Shown here: in pieces, positions 22,992-35,394 of the stretch
Layout of the letters: each line of letters starts with the position of its first letter
Position numbering within the stretch: the stretch's first letter is position 1
Assembly: GCA_949987705.1 (NCBI GenBank)
Contig: OX465283.1
Coordinates: forward strand, 161,835,850 to 161,899,849
Reading direction: 5' to 3'
Length of the DNA: 64,000 nucleotides
DNA from: Thereva unica
Taxonomy: Eukaryota; Arthropoda; Insecta; Diptera; Therevidae
The notes under the pieces: generated by a model
Seen by the model: the letters and a program-made list of their open reading frames with translations, nothing else
What the model was told of the DNA's origin: nothing
Databases searched by the model: none
Program-made: the position numbers and the translations under genes

Positions 22992-25795
22992 TCTAGTCAT
23001 TAACGGGGAAAATACTCCTCCGGCCACTTGTCGGCTAGGACAGGAACTGGAAGTTCATCTATGAAGTGTTATGAAGACCTGCCCTGTACCTGCGGCATCA
23101 ACTATTGAATCTTGACGCTTTAAGGCGGGCGAAATGTTTGAACAACACTGTTCATATCAATGTTAATTTACAATGAAGCAAACTTAGAATAAGTTCCTAT
23201 GTTTGAATTAGCTTCAATCTTCAGTTTCAATAAAATTATAAAGACCCAAGCTATCAAAGCACAAACTTATACTTAACCATCTGATTTATTTATTTATATA
23301 AAACGACCACCCTGTAACGAAAGTACTTTAAATAACCCCTTCTTGTTAACTTGTTCACCTTTCCCCGAAACCTTTTGTCGAATATATCTTTTCTACAATC
23401 ACTTTTTTTCCGCCTTTACAACCAAAAAAAAAAAACACTTTTTCCTCCTTGTGCGGATTTATTGAGACAATTTACAGCCATTGCAGCGCAACTTTCTTCT
23501 CAACACTGGACTTGGTACAACTTTCAAAAATCACTTTTATGTCACGCAATATATATATGTGTAACAGTCTAAACTCCGAAATATTTTCACGCTATTAACA
23601 AGAAGTTAATCTCCGATTTCATACCTTATTCATCATCTCTTCCAACCGAGCGAAATTAAATCAAAACTTTTATCAAAACCTCTCTCGAGAGTCGATCCAT
23701 GCCGTAATCAAATCGTGTGATTTTTAGTTCGGCCGGTGATAAAAATGTATCAATACACAGGTAACACCAAACTAAACAAACAACAACGCACAGGTATGAT
23801 TCATTGCAAGTTCGAAGTAGCCAGGTGCTTTGGCGAAGTTAGTCGATAACAGCAGACACAAAAACGACGATGTTCTAAATTCACGAGATTCGCAAAACTG
23901 TGTACGGGCGAACTTTCGACAGTAGTTTTTGCTGGTTGCATGTGTCTCTAGCAGAGTTTATCATCGAAATTGAATCTTTTGTTGCTGGTTTGAGTAAGTA
24001 TATTCTCGGCACCTGGAGTCTCAGGTAAAAAGCATCTCGCTGTGCGCGCGCAGGAGCACAAAAAAAGTAGAAATCGTAAATTGAACTTTCATGGACTTTC
24101 TATTGTTTTTTTTCGGCTGGACGAAGCTGTGTTCATGTCCAGTATGGTGGCTTTATACACCGGCAATAATTGCCGATTACACTAATAAGCCTTTCATGGA
24201 TCTTACACTAGTCTGCAGTCATCCACCTTCTTCTAGCCTGAAGATCAGGTGCTGATCCCTCTTCTTCTTTCTTTCACCAACCAAAAAACACTCAGCATGA
24301 TCTTTCGACAAAAAATCCAAGCAAGATCAGTTGGACCTAGGGTCAGCGTTCCCGAGATTCCATATCAAAGACTTCATCCGAGGCGATCTCGTCAGGCATA
24401 GACTAGCTGTAGCACGCGCTGTTATGCAACTGATCTGCCCGGTCCCAGACACACCATCACGGTTGACACGGTTATGATCAGCAAAAGATCGGCCTAATCC
24501 AAGCGCGGACTCGAAGCCGTGACCCCTTCGTTGAGTGTTTCTTTTTTCTTCTGTCGTTCGCAATTGATTCATATTTTACGATCAAGTTTGGTCTGTTTGG
24601 TCCCCGGTTGTTGTGCCGAACTCTGTTTGGTAGCGCGAAGACTCGCAAAACAAAGACCCACGAAACCAGTTTAGCGCAATGTGGCTGCCCAATAATTTGG
24701 TGATTATATGGTCCCAACTTTGGCGCATCTTGTTCCTAGTTTTTAACCAGCTTTTTCCGCACTTTTGGACCTCCTATAATCATCCGCCAAGACATTCCTA
24801 GAGTACGGCAGGTAACTAATTGTAATCGATCTTGAGTTGCTTAACGAACTTGAAATTATCTCTTGTTCTTCTTTAGGTGAAAATAACAAAGAAAAAATAT
24901 ATAGTGGTGAAAAATAATGATTCTTTGAAGTTTTTTTGATTGCGGAAAATGGTTTTTGGTTTTTTGGGAAATTATCTGATCGAGAGCTCTGCAAAGGTGA
25001 TTACAGGTTAAATAATTTGGGAATAAACAATGAATGAATATGATTGTGATGCTTGTGATGCAAGATCATTATTTTATATTATTATTAATGATGTGAAAAA
25101 AGATTAATGATTTTCTTCTATAGAAAGTAAAAGTATTTTTTTGGCTTTTTCAGGTTTGATTTGATTGAAGGTGGGTAAATATTGAGGGTGTATATAAGAG
25201 AAATTCTTTTGATATATTTTGTAAGATATAAAAGGTGATGCGATCTTTTATATGTTTTTCATCATCTTTATCATGTAGGAGTTATGTTTTGATTACATAG
25301 TTTCAAATTTTGTTTTGTTGATATAATTTGATCAAGGTGAAAATGACACGATCGTGACAAGATCGTAATGTAATTGTAGGTTGTCGTAAGAGGTTGAGGA
25401 AATAGGGTTGAGGATTGGGTTTTAATGATATAAGCACGACTAAAGTGTTTGTTTTTATTAAAATGGATTTTTAGTACATAGAATATTTTAGTACAAATTC
25501 TTTTTTTGTGTGAAAGTTCAAACTTAGGAGGTACCCATTGTAGTACAAGATCATCCTGGCGTACTAGTACATTTTGAGGGAGATGTCTAGTTGAGTAACC
25601 TTGGTTAGGATTAAGGAATAGAGGACAGGATAGGTTACTTGGAGTTTGAAGCATGCTAAAGAAGAAAGAAGAAGAAAAAATATTTGATGTGCAACATCGA
25701 AGAGTAGAGAATTAGCCTGAAACACAAATTAACAAAAATCAATACAACAAAATTTTGAAACCCGGGTGTCGATTTCGCAAAGTCTGTATCCTCAA
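22992..25795. other. No gene recognised
   Basis: AT-rich DNA with poly-A/T tracts. Open frames of 60-127 codons on both strands (for example 25271-25654 minus) are low-complexity and lack domains. No transposon ends were identified. Confidence 0.45.
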
Positions 25796-25799
25796 AAGT

Positions 25800-26870
25800 A
25801 ACCCCCTGAGCCAGAGGTGCAAATTGTAGAGATAATGGAGAGAGATAACCTAGTCGAAGTATTATGTCTCCTGAAAAAAGTGAATCTCGGTAACCAGCTG
25901 ACAAAGGCTGTGACGACGACATTACTAGAAGTGAAGTAAGTTTAATTCGAAGATCGCTTAAAGGGCCTCTGTGGAATTCGCAGGAGGAGGAAACTCTGTG
26001 GAAGATCTTGCAGAAGTACGAAAATGCTGACTGTGGAAGAGTGTACACATTTAAGTGAGTTCTATGTACAAAGGATTTATTGGGCGAGCCACGTTGACAA
26101 AAAATCACAAATTGAGGAAAAAATATATGAAGAGTCCAATTTTGCCAAAGTTGAAAAGTGCATTTAACCACACAGACCCATATCTGTGGAGGGGGGGGGG
26201 GGGGGGGGGTATTGTTAGCCCAGGTCGCGATATAGATCAATGACCTGTAAGAGATCCCTTCCAAAGAGGAGGTGTGCGAGTCATTTCATAATCCGCTAAG
26301 CCTGCCGCAAGTGGAGGAGCTGAACATCGCACATCATATGGTGGCACCCAGACGGGCACCATAAATTACCCGTGAAACTAGCGAAAAAGTGCTAGAAGCG
26401 AGAAAGGTCCGCAAAGGATGGGTTGTCTATCGAATAAGGGAGCGGACAACGCCAAGGAGATGTTACAAGTGCTGGGAATTCGGACATATAACAAAGAACT
26501 ACACCAGCACCATGCACAGGAAGGAACAATGCCTGAAATAGGGAGAAAAGGGGCATATCGCCAAAGACTGCGTCCGGAGTAGGAAATTCCTGTTATGCCA
26601 GGAGGCGACGAACAGCAGCAGTGCCCACGGCACGACCAGTAACAAGTTTACACTATTCAAGAAGGCACTCAAACGGGGAAGGAAATAAGGTTCATACAAC
26701 TGAACCTGAACCACTACCAGATGGTCCAAGTCTGCTCGTACATATTGTGTACGATAACCGGAAGACGGCTTTGCGCGGGCACGAAAAAGCGGTGTACCTA
26801 TTAATATCGCCATGTGGTCCACATAGGCAGCTGTCTTTATTCTGTATTTCGAAGGATACGTGAAGGATAG
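25800..26870 (+). pseudogene. R1/LOA-like LINE ORF1 with zinc knuckles and start of ORF2, relic
   Basis: Plus strand. VLCLLKKVN near 25860 may be ORF1 N-terminal coil. Near 26390-26570 the frame gives a KVRKGWVVYRIRE block, then two CCHC-type zinc knuckles: CYKCWEFGHITKNY (last Cys changed to Tyr) and C..(stop)GEKGHIAKDC. The frame then gives IRFIQLNLNHYQM near 26685, which matches the first residues of an R1/LOA-type ORF2 endonuclease. Stops and shifts are frequent. A 19-bp poly-G run splits the region at 26191-26209. The endonuclease is truncated after about 60 residues. Confidence 0.6.
26191..26209 (+). repeat. Poly-G run, 19 bp
   Basis: An uninterrupted run of 19 G residues in otherwise AT-rich DNA. 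It could be a mutational expansion or an assembly or sequencing artefact. Confidence 0.9.
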
Positions 26871-27880
26871 AATAGATTAAGGACAGTTTTGAATGTGCCG
26901 GGAGGGGAACAGCCAATGACCCCTGCGTTTGAATTTTGAATGCTTTATACGTTCGGGAATAGTAAGCGTGCAAGATTGTTCCACGGTCGAGTTGTTCTGC
27001 TTATAAACAAATACTTAGAACGTAGTGTGAGCGAAAGAGAGGCCTGCAGATTGTGGGAGTAAGATTTATATGAACCAAGCTTAGGAATCACCCTTGTACT
27101 ACCAGTCTGTCATGTCGGTCCGGTCATGGTGCAATGTCGAGTAACAGGCTTAGTTTGAAGGATAGAAGAGAATAGATTAGGCCAGGAGAGGCTTGGATGA
27201 TGACCAACCTTTCGTTTAAACTCTTGGTAATGGCACATGCTCGGAAAAACTGATTGTGGGAGATGATTCCACAGCCAAGGAGATTGCAGGGTTCGAGTAT
27301 AAGCCGAGCGTGCCAGCTATATTAAGGACACAACTTTGGCAAGGCTTTGGTGGCTCAAAGAGTCTTGGAACTGCTAAAGTTGCCATCTTTGGCGATTTGA
27401 ATCACGTGGTTATGCGTCATGCTAAGGCGTTTTTTTGAAATCCTAGTCCAGATAAATGAGTCAGAAAGATAGGAGAAAGAAGATTGGTAAAACTGGAAAA
27501 GAGTGTTAACTTCATTGATCAAGCAAGAGCTGACTTCGTCGCTTATCATGTTCAGAGGCGAAAGATTGCTTTTGAGAAAGAGCAGTGAACCTTTATGTAA
27601 AGAGAGAAGTCGAAAAAGAAGGAAAGCGATATAGTTGATAGAAATGGAAAGTCGAAGAACAATACCGTCCGATGGAATCAAATATGGGCCCCTGGGATAG
27701 ACAAGCTTATCGATCCATAATACCTTTGCAATCAGCGAGGGACTCACAGACACATCCAAACGTGGAAAGATGGGTTATGAATCCACATGGGGGTGTAAGT
27801 TACGATCTCTAGCAGGTCTTTAGTGGGCATAGGGGATAAAGAAAATGCTCTACCGTTTCGAGCACGGTGACTCACCGATA
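26871..27880 (-). pseudogene. Jockey/CR1-like LINE C-terminus, two relic pieces
   Basis: Minus strand. 27060-26880 holds a C-terminal/3' piece containing the pre-insertion version of the SINE target site (CACGGTCGAGTTGTTCTG). 27780-27065 holds a second piece: near 27440-27470 it has SFIWTRIS, matching the SYIWPGAP block of the best copy, and near 27400 HVIQIAK, matching HIFQIAK. It ends with the family tail at 27078-27140 (AAGCTTAGGAATCACCC and GGTGCAATGTCGAGT). Both are heavily rearranged. Confidence 0.5.
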
Positions 27881-29560
27881 GTTGCGGCTTGCTGAGGTGT
27901 CTAAGAGGACGCAAGATACACCCTCTTTCGTTTTAAGAGATTCGTCGATCATATGTCGAAGCTGAAAGCAACACACCCCGGAAAACTCCCCAGGACACAT
28001 GATGAGATTCACGGTTTTCTGGATTAAGGTGAAAGCAACGGTAAAGGTAAGTGTCCATGCTGAAAGAAACCACTAGAAAAGAGAGAAGAGCAGCTAGATT
28101 AAAGCTGATCCATCCTCACGACGCAATGCTAGTCCCGGCGGAAGAATGGTATACCAGGATGTCTTTTTAGTTAGGTTTCGAGTCCAACAAAACCGGCATG
28201 CACCATGACTAGCTTTTCACCTCGGAGCGCATAAAAATAAAGCTTATCGGCCCCTAACCCTGTTTCGTTTTGAGCCCGGGTCTGCCAACTTTCGGAGTGA
28301 AGATCACTTTGACCCTATTCCAGCAGAAGGGCGGGCAGCAGTAGTGTAGGGAGTACCGCCTTCCCCGACTGACGTAAGATGGCAATCAGTGGCATTTCTA
28401 TTGAATATAAATAGTAGTACTGGCATTAGGAATTATTATTGTACTTCCATCTAAGCAACAAGCTGAAGAGCTAAACCACACTTTTTCATGACCTGATACG
28501 CTCTTTACAAATTATCCTTTTGGAGTCTATGTACTGAATAGACTACTCGTATTAATGTAATTAAAGCCTAAGCCAAAAAATCTAAAATATCTACTTCCCC
28601 CACCATTAACTTTTTGTCACTGCATAAATGCATTTAAGCACACATACACAATATTCAATGTGATCATTTAGAAAACGCCCCACCAACCGATAATGGCAAA
28701 ACTACCACGAAAAGGACATTTTTCAACTCATATAGAGTGAAATATTTACAACAAAAAAAAACTTAATTTTTTTCGAGCACAAAATTGGATAAAATTGTGG
28801 AAAACTTTAATGTGAACCTGAATGTTCATTGGATTTCCCTCTGTCCTCTAGCAGTTTCCACATCTGTTGATGCGAATAGAAAAGTTTTCACTTCTTCGGG
28901 ATACTTGGGGAAGCCTTGCAAAATTGTGTGCAATTTTATTGCAAAGAACTACCATAACCGAAACGGCAAGAGCACGAATGAGTTTGAACTGGGTTTTTTG
29001 GTGTATATACTCGTCTACTCTCCGTGTGTTTGGCTTACTTCATTTCGTTGAGCTCTCGTATAGCTTTAGATTCCATTTCTTGGCTTTTGGCCTTTATTCC
29101 AATTGGTAAAGCCATTACAGATTCCAAAGTTTTACAATTTTTTTTTTGCAAAAAAAAAGTCTTTATTAAAGTTAAAGTTCTTTTCCGTACAGGTTCTTGG
29201 GTTTTGTATACATATGAGAAATATAGAGGTATCTACCTGAAGGATTTTAGAAGTATTAAAAATTGTAGGTGGAATGAAAAAAGTTGTATTCTTGTTGAAA
29301 TCCTTGGAGAGTTTTTCGGTCGGGGCTTACTATGAGATTACATTCATCCAATTACGTGTATGATGCCCTAGTTAATGGTGTATAGAAAATTATCAATGCT
29401 TTGGCGCTTACAAGAAAGGGAACAAGGTGTTTTTGGTGATTTGTTTGAACGAAAGGACCTTGTGTGTTGTTAGCTTGCTTCTGTTACAAGACTATTGAAT
29501 ATTGTCAGGGCATTTTCAGTTCCTTGAGGATATTTGTCACTTTGTATATCACTTATGTAG
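27881..29560. other. No gene recognised
   Basis: Mixed composition. Open frames at 28785-29335 overlap in different frames and show no domain. 28080-28400 is GC-richer and may be further LINE debris, but no motif was found to prove it. Confidence 0.4.
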
Positions 29561-29564
29561 AAAA

Positions 29565-30335
29565 GCTTTAAAAGCTTTTTGTTTAAGCTTTAAAAGATTT
29601 TATTCAAGCTTTAGAAGCTTATTTTTATGATCAAATCGGTTCTCCGGGAAATTCCAAGAGGCTCTGTAGGTATGGGCTATTTTCTGCATTCCTGGAAGGG
29701 TCCTAAAGTTCCCATTATCTCAAGAAATTCTGGGAGTTCCGGTGTCAAATTTAAAATACAAGTTTGGTGGAAGGTATTTAACAATATCCCATCCTATAAA
29801 GGAAGGTTCAAAACTATTTTAAAATGGCCAATATTGCTGTTTTTGTATTAAATCTTATATTTAAGCTTCAAAATCTCTTATTTAACTTCAAAATCTTTTA
29901 TGTAAGCTCCATTTAACCTTTGAAAGTTTTTATTTGAGCTTTAAAAGCTTTTATTTGAGCTTAAAAAGCTTTTATTTGAGCTTTAAAAGCTTTTATTTGA
30001 GCTTTAAAAGTTTTTATTTGAGCTTTAATTTTTTTATTTGAGCTTTTAGTATTTGAACTTTAAGAGCTTTTATTTAAGCGTTAAAAGCTTTTGATAAAGT
30101 TCTTAAAACTTTTATTTGAACCTAGAAGCCTTTGTTTTAGCTTTATTAAAGCTTTGAGAGCTTTTATTTGAGCTTTTGAGTTGAGCTTAGATCTGTAATC
30201 TTCCGTTTGAACTTTAAAACTTTTATTTGAGTCTTAAAAGCTTTTGTTGCTTTTATGTAAGTTGCGAAAGCTTTTATTTAAGCTTTAAAAGATTTTTTGA
30301 GCTTTAAAGCTTTTATTTGAGCTTTAAAAGCCTTT
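29565..30335. repeat. AGCTTTTATTTGAGCTTTAAA minisatellite (cluster 3, largest)
   Basis: More than twenty degenerate units built from AGCTTTTATTTG and AGCTTTAAA, with periods of about 20-21 bp. They are most regular at 29930-30020, and the region 29600-29860 interrupts the array with non-repeat sequence. Because AAAGCTTT is self-complementary, the array is rich in short palindromes. Confidence 0.85.
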
Positions 30336-30399
30336 GTGAAATTGCACAGCCATATTTTGAACTACTATTTTACGACTTAACTAGGATTGCGGAATACAA

Positions 30400-31385
30400 T
30401 ACTAATCCGCGTTGACTGCACACTAGCTCCCAATGTAGTTCCAGAGCACTCCTATCTTGCTGTTTTAATTTAATCTGAATGCTAGAAAGGCCAAATACAA
30501 GAATGCTGTCGATGGCGATGAATCTAATGTTTGCACAAAAGCATTTTTTACAAGTACTGAAATACTGACGGCTACAGAAGATTAGTCCACAGTCGACTTG
30601 TTCTATTAAAAAAAAAACGATCTTCTAGACTGAAGCGTGGACGAAAAGGAGGACTGCTGTGAGAGTGGGGGAGCGAACCAATCGAGGTACTCCTGTATTT
30701 TTGGAAGTAATATGTACTTATTGTGTAGGCAGGAAGTTTTTAATTTCAGTTGACCATAACAGATGAACTTTTACACCTTTTTGGGTCACGTTGAGGTAGT
30801 TCTCGAAAAGGCAGCCCATGAGAAGCCCAAATAGCGCCTGTTAACAAATCAGGCATTGGGTTGTTTGTTTTGCCGATTTGGTATATGAGATCATACCCAT
30901 CGAAGATCCTCGATTAAAGTTATGCCTACCGTGTTAAGGTAAAGGGTTGTTGGTTAGATGAACACCGCCCCTGAGATAGACGGAATATTACAGAAATAAA
31001 ACAGAGTTTACAGTCGGTGCATTGAATTCAAGATGGTTCTGTTGATTGAATTAGACATGAGCTGACGATCATGAGAAAAGTTCTGGCACGTGATTGAATT
31101 GCATTATCGAGGGCGAAAGAGTGGTGCAGAGAACCATAATTAGTGAAGCCATGAAGCTGGTTGGAGGGTGTTAAGAGCAGATCGTTAATTAAGATTAAGA
31201 AAAGTTCGGATGATACAATTGACCCCTGAGGAACACCGGCCGAATTGGCCTAGATTTTGGATTCGACGCTATCCAACCTTAATTGAACCGTCAGAAAGGA
31301 AACTATCAATCCAGTTATTTAGAACTAAATCGACACCAAAATCTGAGAAATTATTCAACAGAATAGGCTACCAAGTTCTGTCTAA
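30400..31385 (-). pseudogene. Jockey/CR1-like LINE RT, relic split by a Harbinger element (part 1)
   Basis: In plus orientation, 30590 carries the family site CCACAGTCGACTTGTTCT, and 31160-31330 carries the equivalent of the GIPQGS-to-RT block of the best copy (the ACCGGCCGAATTGG area aligns with GCCGGCCGAGATGG at 22537). The sequence resumes after the inserted element at 32476. Frameshifted throughout, on the minus strand. Confidence 0.6.
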
Positions 31386-31576
31386 AGGTACGTCTACACT
31401 GGTGCGCTTTCGTCTTCCTCTTTCAATTCAACATGCGTTTCACCTTGCGCTTTCATTTTTCAACATAGCATGCGCGATGGAACGGAGGTTTGACGCATGC
31501 AACAAGTGTCCACATTGCCCCAATGAGTTGATCAGTAATCTAGTGAGTTGTTATTTTTTTCATTGTTGTTAAAAAA

Positions 31577-31738
31577 ATGAATGCAGAGTTATTACTCGGA
31601 ATAAGTGCAGCGTTTGTTGTAATTAAAAAAAGGCAAAAGGTTAAGAGAAAACGAGTGTGGATCAAAGATTTCTTAAAAACACGTAACTTTAATTTCATCA
31701 ATGAACTGGAGCGCGTTCAAAAACCTTACTATGGTTAA
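31577..31738 (+). pseudogene. Truncated Harbinger transposase N-terminus (53 codons)
   Basis: Starts ATG at 31577 and ends TAA at 31736-31738. After a hydrophobic start it reads KRKRVWIKDFLKTRNFNF and INELE, matching the conserved R-x-W-x-x-x-W/F-L-x-x-R ... L-x-E-L start of PIF/Harbinger transposases. No DDE domain follows; non-coding palindromic sequence replaces it. The family match is from motif memory and the TIR/TSD context supports it. Confidence 0.5.
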
Positions 31739-31910
31739 CCATAGTTAACTATGATAATTTTTTTTTCTTTCAAAAACTCTGTGGTTAACAACAATATAAC
31801 CACGAGCATAACTTTTTGGCGTTCAAAAACTCCCGTGATTAACCATGGTGTAGTTAAATTTTAACCATGCTCGGGAGCATGGTTAGCGATAGTTAAGAAG
31901 AAGAAGAATA
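31739..31910. repeat. Cluster of GTTAAC palindromes inside the Harbinger element
   Basis: Contains GGTTAACCATAGTTAACTAT, GTGATTAACCATGGTG and GGGAGCATGGTTAGC, and a direct repeat of GCGTTCAAAAAC (31712 and 31811). This may be a second small palindromic element nested in the first. Confidence 0.45.
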
Positions 31911-32472
31911 AAAACAACTCTTACATTTGTTTTAATGTTAACAATGAACAGATCGAAGTGGCATTTCTGAAATTGTTACAAATAAATAATTAATGGACAT
32001 ATACAGAATAATTCAAGCAAATTACGGAGAATATTTTCTGGGAAAAATTTTTTAATTTTTTTTTAAATTCGTAGTTAACCTTCTTCTATAAAATTCAAAG
32101 TTTCTTCACTAGACTGAGTAGACATTATTAATAACTTTGTTTTAATATAATAAAACAACTATTTAAACTATTTATTGTCATTAGTTGGTCAAATTAATTT
32201 CGGTATTATCAACACTTTGGAGATTATTTAAATTTCATTCACTTGAAAACAAATAAAAATTCACTAACGAACAAACAAAACTTAACTTACAAGGAGAGTT
32301 GAACGAAAAATCCAAGTAGTTGGATATGCGTGCGTCATGGCTTGCGCTGGTGGGATTGCCTTCTTTCAACATCCAAGAGGCATGCGTTGTGAGCATGCCT
32401 CCACTCTGCCTCCCCGTGCGCTATGACGCATGCCCTTGTTGAAAGAAAAAGCGCACCAGTGTAGACGTACCT

Positions 32473-32640
32473 TAAAGCCTTGGACTCATCAAACCTACAT
32501 AGATTTAGTTTTGTTGAGTACTCGGTTAGCAGACAAGAAGCTCGATGTCGGTGCTAACGAAGTGCTGCAAATCTACAAAATTGGTTTTGTTGAAATGTTC
32601 CATAAGCTTTTGTTGGTATGGGCTGAACATTAGTTCTTTC
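32473..32640 (-). pseudogene. Jockey/CR1-like LINE relic, part 2
   Basis: AAAGCCTTGGACTCATC immediately after the target duplication matches AAAGCCTTGGAGATATC of relic 1 (17310-17326), which shows that the LINE was continuous before the Harbinger insertion. Confidence 0.55.
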
Positions 32641-35390
32641 CAAAAGATACGATAAACTCCAAAGAAGTATGACAGGAAAAAAAGTTTGAGCAGAACTTTA
32701 GACAAGCATGACGTATACATATCTTAAGGACTAGAGTCAGTGGATTTGATGAAAGCAAGCAAACACCAGTCATTTTTACTGCAAGCAGTATCATAAACGA
32801 TTTTATTTCTCAACCAATGCCAAATGGCAAATTACAACAAGGAATCTTTCTTGGAATACCTGCTCTCAGCTGTAAAATATTTGACAGCATCTTAACTACA
32901 CAAAAAAAATCCAATACCCATCCACATCCGCATAACATCCTGAATCTAATATTTACTCTTCAGTCACTCAGTTGGCAAACAGAAAAGATTCTGTCACTTT
33001 TAAGTGCTAATTCCGGACTGACAAGGAAAGGTTGATGACTCAAGTTCTCTCCATTCAGTTTTCGCCAAAGGTAAGGGTGTCCTTTTGATCTGCACGCACA
33101 TAAAAAGATCTTGGGGGATGAAGCTATCTTCGAAATGGGAGAATACAAGATTTTAGTCATCCAATATGGATGACATTAGCATCAACATCATAGAGATACC
33201 CCGAATAACTTCCTCATGCTCAAGCTAACTGCATTAGAGCTGTATTAAGCGGGATCCTGAGAGTATCCTTCCGGAATGTAACAAAGAAAATTTCCTTATA
33301 AATTACATTCCAGAGCAGAATCGATAAAGTTACGGATTGTGTCTCGCTGCTTCATTATTACAACAAAAACTATCGTAAATATTAAGAAATTTTTTTGCCG
33401 CCAGTGTTGTGTGCATCACTGACCATCGGACATGTTCCGGGTATGTCGTAAAACAAGTCCTTAATTCACTTTATCCCTCCTATTCTATCCGGCGGATCAA
33501 TCTTGTGAAAGCTTCGTAGAGATAGGGAAGAAAGTAAAAACCCCAACAACAATAACAACAATAACAGGGAAAAAATATCCCCCGCAAAAACAACAGCAAC
33601 AACAAACCAACATTTAATGCCTTAAGTGACTCAAACAGGTGAACAGGTGGCTCGACCCACTACCCACCCTCGCCCGGAATCGCTCTCTTTGTCCGGCAGA
33701 GTCTAGCATAGACAACCCGGATGCTCTAGGAGCGAGGGGAAAAAATCAATAAATCCTCCCCGAAAAACTCCGATGACTCCTTCCTCCTTTATCCTTTTTG
33801 TTCCTGGCGAAGCTCGCCAGGCGAAAATGTCTTTTGAGCTCTTAATTAACCTCGTCAATGAATTCTGGCTGATTCCTTGCTGAGGCAGAAAGAATTGACC
33901 TTGCTCCCATCCGAGCATTATTCCCAGCCCCCGTTTGCTAAGGGTGAAACTTTCTTCCTGTCATACTCCCTGTGTGTTGGTGTGTCCTTATATACTATGT
34001 GTGCGTGCATTAGGGGTGTAGCCACCATGCAATAAGTGCTAACGATAATGGGAAATGAGGTTATCGCTGGCGAAATGAGAGGTGCGAATATCTTAAATTG
34101 CGAATGTTTTATCCACAATCCCGGGGAATGGGCTGTGTTGAACCGAATACATTTGGAGAGCTCTTATTGATCGTTTGTAGTAACCGAAATTACGGTCCTG
34201 TTTATTCCGTAACGATTCTAGCTTTTAGTTTCTTATTATTATACCGAAGATTTGTTGCCCTGGATCCAGGATCCTGGAGCTGCTGCTGCTATTCAAAGCG
34301 GGCGAAACGGCTTGATTTGGTTGAGTATATAGAAAGGATGTGGTGAATGGCATAGCCAAATCCTGGATTCTTTTTTTCTTCGGTATTGTTAGTGGGGAAA
34401 GATTGTAGTTTGTTTCGGATATAGTAGCGGTGGAGGATAAGCATTCGTTTTCAATTTACTTAGTGATGAAGCTGTGATTATTGTGTGATTGAGTCCTGAA
34501 GGTAATCGGTTTTTGAAGCCTCTTCCAACCGTGTGATTGCTTATTAAATGCGTATTTAGAAGAGAGAGAGAGAGTACCTGGGGGGATTGACACATCCAAT
34601 CCGGTATGGAATGTGATAATGAAAGTGAAAGTTTTTGAAGCAAAAGAACTTAAAAGGTATTGGTTCGTCTTTAAGAACTTCCTTAGATTGTAATAACGAT
34701 TATACTTTCTATTCGGATATTACTCTAATGGAAGGTTTTATATAGGCACTAATATCAGCTCTTGTAATGGCACTTTAACCCAATTTCATGAAACAAAACT
34801 TTGCTCATGAGATACACAATCAATCACTTTTATATACGGTATATTCGCTATTTCAATTTTCGTAGTTTAAAGGGGACCCATAAAATTATTAAGGTTTTCA
34901 TCGAATTACATTAAAGCATTATGCACCATCATTTTCGATAGTCAATTCTCTTTTCTATGCAAAAGAGCCAAACAACCAAACCAACGTCTAATGTCTGAAG
35001 TTATAATAACTCCTTGTTTGTATCTGTGTAATAAAAATATAGTTTAAAAAACTAAAAAAAAAAAAACGAACTTACTTTAAAATGAACTAAAAAGTAAAAA
35101 ATAATTTTGAATGTAAAGTTTTTATTTCTCCTTAGAAACCACCTACATTTCAAAATGTAAAAAACCGTGAGACTCTTTACCTAGATTCTTAATTTATTAA
35201 CACAGGAACTTTTTGCCCCACGCTTTTTTACATTTCGGAAAGTAGTACATAGTAAGTACATTTACTGGCTGGAGCAATAAAAAATTTACATTCAAAATTA
35301 TTTTTTGCTTTTAAGTTCGTTTTAAAGTAAAAGCGTATTTTTTTTAACTATGTACATATATTGTTTATTTTCACTTTTTAGTCTATTATA
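32641..35390. other. No gene recognised
   Basis: Includes CAA/ACA-rich simple sequence at 33540-33610 and a GA run at 34560-34574. 33620-33960 is GC-richer and could be unique host DNA. Open frames of 60-84 codons lack domains. Confidence 0.45.
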
Positions 35391-35394
35391 TGTC

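Larger units (their letters stand above)
31386..32472 (+). mobile_element. PIF/Harbinger-like DNA element, internally deleted
   Basis: Perfect terminal inverted repeats of more than 20 bp (AGGTACGTCTACACTGG at 31386, CCAGTGTAGACGTACCT ending at 32472). The 3-bp TAA target duplication (31383-31385 and 32473-32475) is typical of PIF/Harbinger. It sits in a jockey-like LINE relic, whose sequence resumes on the far side. A short ORF resembling the transposase N-terminus is present. The rest of the transposase and the Myb-like protein are missing. Confidence 0.8.

Noticed and set aside
25656..26264. 202-codon minus-strand open frame
   Set aside because: It crosses a poly-G run (poly-Pro in translation) and antisense LINE ORF1 debris, and has no domain.
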